A stretch of DNA of 8,508 nucleotides, from contig JAFAWJ010000286.1 of NCBI GenBank assembly GCA_019242065.1, forward strand, positions 1 through 8,508, read 5' to 3'. The translations under genes and the position numbers were made by a program. This stretch comes from Chloroflexota bacterium. GTDB taxonomy: Bacteria > Chloroflexota > UBA6077 > CF-72. Shown in pieces: positions 6,720-8,508 of the stretch. How positions within the stretch are numbered: position 1 is the first letter of the stretch; each line of letters starts with the position of its first letter. Below the pieces are notes generated by a model, which was given only the letters and a program-made list of their open reading frames with translations, made no database searches and was not told where the DNA came from.

Positions 6720-7894
6720 GTTGGTTTCGCGTTCCGGCCGACGGCGTGGCGGTAGCTGGCGACGGTTTGATCGGTCATCGCACGCCAACTGAAACGGCTG
6801 GCCTGAATGCGGCCGGCCGCGCGCAGTTCCATGCGGAGGTGCGGGTCGTCGAGTACACGTGCCATTTCCTGGGCGATGCCGTCCGTGTCCTGGGGCGGGA
6901 CCAGCACGGCGGCCTTTCCACCCACTTCGGGAAGCGATGCAGCCGTCGACGTTACCACCGGCGCCCCGCATGCCATCGCTTCGAGGACGGGCAGGCCGAA
7001 GCCTTCGTACAAACTCGGAAATGCGAAAAGCTGGGCCGCATTGTACCAGAGCGGTAGTTCATCCTCTGCCACGAATCCCAGAAAGTGAACGTCCTCACCC
7101 AGGTGTAAGTCGCGCACCGTGTCGAAAATGGGACTGAACCGCCAGCCCGTGCCACCCGCCACGTACAGGGGTGGCCGGGGTTGCTCGAGGCGCGCGTACG
7201 CCCGCAGCAAACCGATCAGGTTCTTGCGCGGTTCGAGGGTGCCCAAAGTAAAGACGAAAGCCTCCGGCAATCCGCGGGCCCTTCGGAACGCCTGGACTTC
7301 GTCCTCGGGGAGGCGGCGGTAGCGATCTTCGACAGCCGGGTACGTGACGTCCACGCACTCCTCGGGCACGTTCAAGAGCCGCACGATATCACGTCGGGCA
7401 TGCTCCGAAATGGTCAGCACCCGCCGCGCGCGCCTGGCCGTGGCCCGCGTGGTGGCCGCCAGATAAATACGATTCGCGGGCTTGAACGCCCTGGGGAACA
7501 GCAGAAAACTCAGGTCGTACACCGTGACGACACTGGGACCCGACCAGCCGACCGGCACCGCGTAGGCCATGCCATGCACCAGGTCAGGGCGCAACTGGCG
7601 TAGCTGACGGGCGAACGTCGTCTGTTCCCACAGGATGCGGCGGGTGGGGCTGGCGGTCGCCTGACCGCTCTCGTGAAAGGTCAGGGCGCCCCAGCCGTTG
7701 GTGGCCGGCGCCTCGGGCACGAACACGTCGTACGCCTGCCCGCGCGGGTCGCGGCCGAGCTCGGCGAGCGTGTGATAAATGACGCGGCTGATGCCCCCGC
7801 TGCGGTAGCTGTCCGCAAACGACAGCAGTTGTGCGTTCAGCGCAATCCTCAATGAAGGTAGTTTGAGTTTATTGTTTGGAGGGAGCCCGCTCAT
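6716..7894 (-). CDS. Glycosyltransferase family 4 protein, MtfB-like
   Basis: This is a 392-residue GT-B fold enzyme, cytoplasmic or bound to the inner membrane face, and the first gene of the operon seen here. The N-terminal half carries RIALNAQLLS and SGGISRVIY (32-40), whose glycines form the acceptor/donor phosphate loop. VVTVYDLSFLLFPRAF (122-137) and LTISEHARRDI (160-170) are typical of the MtfB-like GT4 subgroup. The C-terminal half has TLGTLEPRKNL (216-226, R223 and K224) and YEGFGLPVLEAM, with the EX7E pair E297 and E305 that binds the nucleotide sugar. The length is usual for the family. The ATG at 7894 has a strong G-rich ribosome binding site, GGGGGGAG, 7 bases upstream. The gene stops inside the start of the glycosylphosphotransferase (GTGA overlap). 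Subgroup members include mannosyltransferases of O-antigen synthesis; the donor here is not determined. Confidence 0.93.
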   Translation of the reverse strand: MSGLPPNNKLKLPSLRIALNAQLLSFADSYRSGGISRVIYHTLAELGRDPRGQAYDVFVPEAPATNGWGALTFHESGQATASPTRRILWEQTTFARQLRQLRPDLVHGMAYAVPVGWSGPSVVTVYDLSFLLFPRAFKPANRIYLAATTRATARRARRVLTISEHARRDIVRLLNVPEECVDVTYPAVEDRYRRLPEDEVQAFRRARGLPEAFVFTLGTLEPRKNLIGLLRAYARLEQPRPPLYVAGGTGWRFSPIFDTVRDLHLGEDVHFLGFVAEDELPLWYNAAQLFAFPSLYEGFGLPVLEAMACGAPVVTSTAASLPEVGGKAAVLVPPQDTDGIAQEMARVLDDPHLRMELRAAGRIQASRFSWRAMTDQTVASYRHAVGRNAKPT

Positions 7895-7912
7895 GCGCGA
7901 ACTCCCCCCAAA

Positions 7913-7917
7913 AGCAC
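7913..7917 (-). promoter_or_regulatory. Start of the leader region of the polysaccharide operon; no clear promoter
   Basis: The 45 bp between the divergent starts (7895-7939) contain the G-rich ribosome binding site for the GT4 gene (7902-7909) and, upstream of it on the minus strand, CTTTT at 7913-7917. I see no convincing -10/-35 pair for the minus-strand operon inside the gap. Its promoter may therefore lie within the first codons of the divergent PH-domain gene, or transcription may start elsewhere. This entry marks the region only. Confidence 0.15.
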
Positions 7918-7924
7918 TGCCGAA

Positions 7925-7930
7925 TAGACT
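7925..7930 (+). promoter_or_regulatory. Possible -10 element of the PH-domain gene (leaderless transcript)
   Basis: TAGACT fits the TANNNT form of -10 elements and ends 9 bases before the GTG at 7940. Transcription would then begin at or within a few bases of the start codon. No Shine-Dalgarno sequence precedes that GTG (the bases there are CTTTCTCCTCA), which agrees with leaderless translation. There is no recognisable -35 hexamer (CTCCCC at the expected place), so this is tentative. Confidence 0.3.
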
Positions 7931-7939
7931 TTCTCCTCA

Positions 7940-8508
7940 GTGTCGGACCGGTTCCCAGCCCGGCGGTCGCGCGGTGGTGACCTCGCGGCGCCCGCCGCGG
8001 GACTTCTTCTTGTGTTGGCAGTGCTGGCACTCGTGGTGGGCGCCACCCTCGAGCCGGGCGGCCTCATGCTCGCCCTGTGCCTCGCCGCCGCCCTTCTCGG
8101 CGCCGCCGGCGCCGTCCTGCTCATGTGGGCCTACGGCTATCGCCACCTGGCCTATGCGCTCACCGACAACTCGGTGCGCATCGAATGGCTCGGCAGCACG
8201 CTGATCCTCCCCTATCCGGCCATCCAGGGCATCTATACCGGCCAGCGGCTCGCTGGCCAGTCGTCCGCCGGCCTGCCAACCTGGCCCGGCATCAACGTCG
8301 GCGCCGCCCGCGTCCGCGGCCTCGGCCCCCTGCGTTTCTTCGCCACCTCGACGGACCAGTCACAGCTCACCTTCATCACGGTCGAGCACGGCGGCGTGAT
8401 CGTCTCCGCCCAGGACCCGGCCACCTTTCAGACCGCCCTCATCGAGCACGTCGAGCGCTATGAGGAGGAGGAGCCGGGCACCTGGATCGAGCGTGAGCCG
8501 AACCGTCC
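7940..8508 (+). CDS. Two-TM membrane protein with a bacterial PH domain (bPH_5-like), 3' end outside window
   Basis: 189 codons are visible and the frame is still open at the right edge. The N-terminus is short and basic (RFPARRSRGGD). Two hydrophobic segments follow, at about 19-36 and 42-63, forming a hairpin. From about residue 70 the sequence YALTDNSVRIEWLGSTLILP, the PYPAIQGIY element, LPTWPGINVGAARVRGLGPL and RFFATSTDQ, then VIVSAQDPATFQTAL match my memory of the bPH_5 family pattern, where an isoleucine-rich PH barrel ends in an S-x-x-DP-x-x-F helix. An acidic run EEEE follows. The GTG at 7940 is the most upstream start in the frame, since a TAG lies at 7925-7927. Internal GTG or TTG codons at 8012-8021 would cut into TM1. 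The family's function is not established. The gene points away from the polysaccharide operon and need not be part of it. Confidence 0.82.
   Translation, partial: MSDRFPARRSRGGDLAAPAAGLLLVLAVLALVVGATLEPGGLMLALCLAAALLGAAGAVLLMWAYGYRHLAYALTDNSVRIEWLGSTLILPYPAIQGIYTGQRLAGQSSAGLPTWPGINVGAARVRGLGPLRFFATSTDQSQLTFITVEHGGVIVSAQDPATFQTALIEHVERYEEEEPGTWIEREPNR

Noticed and set aside
5157..6755. A 532-codon open frame on the plus strand, opposite the glycosylphosphotransferase gene
   Set aside because: Its product is rich in Gln, His, Arg and Asp with no recognisable domain, as expected for the antisense of a GC-rich gene. The minus strand encodes a full conserved family.
6720..6971. An 84-residue N-terminal extension of the glycosylphosphotransferase
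   Set aside because: It is Arg/Pro/Gly-rich low-complexity sequence read out of frame from the conserved C-terminus of the GT4 gene. The GTG at 6719 with a GTGA overlap is the natural start.
1..8508. Search for tRNA, rRNA, CRISPR arrays, insertion sequences, att sites and phage genes
   Set aside because: No cloverleaf-like segment, regular direct repeat, transposase motif or terminal inverted repeat was seen on either strand by reading; almost all bases are in conserved genes.

Overview
This is a GC-rich bacterial window (about two thirds G+C by eye), almost fully coding. It holds most of an exopolysaccharide or capsule assembly operon on the minus strand. The lineage cannot be fixed from the sequence. 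High GC, frequent GTG/TTG starts and a bPH_5-type membrane protein next door would suit an environmental Chloroflexota or a related high-GC phylum, but this is a weak inference.

Layout in the direction of transcription, from right to left. At 7894-6716 lies a GT4 glycosyltransferase of MtfB type. It overlaps by 4 bp (GTGA) a polyprenyl-phosphate glycosylphosphotransferase of WbaP/WcaJ type (6719-5196). One base later comes a GT4 glycosyltransferase of WbaZ type with a TTG start (5194-4016). After a 33-bp gap comes a multi-spanning GT-C/GT39-like protein with a HPPGYPLY motif (3982-2354, start uncertain). After a 61-bp gap come two small Wzz-type chain-length proteins in tandem (2292-1573 and 1576-815). 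The second apparently starts at a CTG codon that overlaps the stop codon of the first. A stand-alone BY-kinase follows with an ATGA overlap (818-105), and then the first 29 codons of a sugar-nucleotide nucleotidyltransferase (RmlA type) that runs off the left edge. On the right, a divergent plus-strand gene (7940 to the window end) encodes a two-TM protein with a bacterial PH domain of bPH_5 type. Only 45 bp separate the two divergent starts.

How the genes would work together: the nucleotidyltransferase makes activated sugar. The glycosylphosphotransferase loads the first sugar phosphate onto undecaprenyl phosphate, and the two GT4 enzymes extend it at the inner face of the membrane. The Wzz pair and the kinase control polymer length and export. 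The GT-C protein probably uses a lipid-linked sugar on the outer face. No Wzx flippase or obvious Wzy polymerase is in the window, so these are expected nearby or elsewhere.

I see no RNA genes, CRISPR arrays, insertion sequences or convincing terminators. The main points for a second look are the CTG start, the twin co-polymerases feeding a kinase with a very short tyrosine tail, the unusual 5' region of the GT-C gene (perfect hairpin, mini-ORF and competing starts), and the possibly leaderless PH-domain gene. None amounts to a clearly new system; the core is a recognisable polysaccharide locus.
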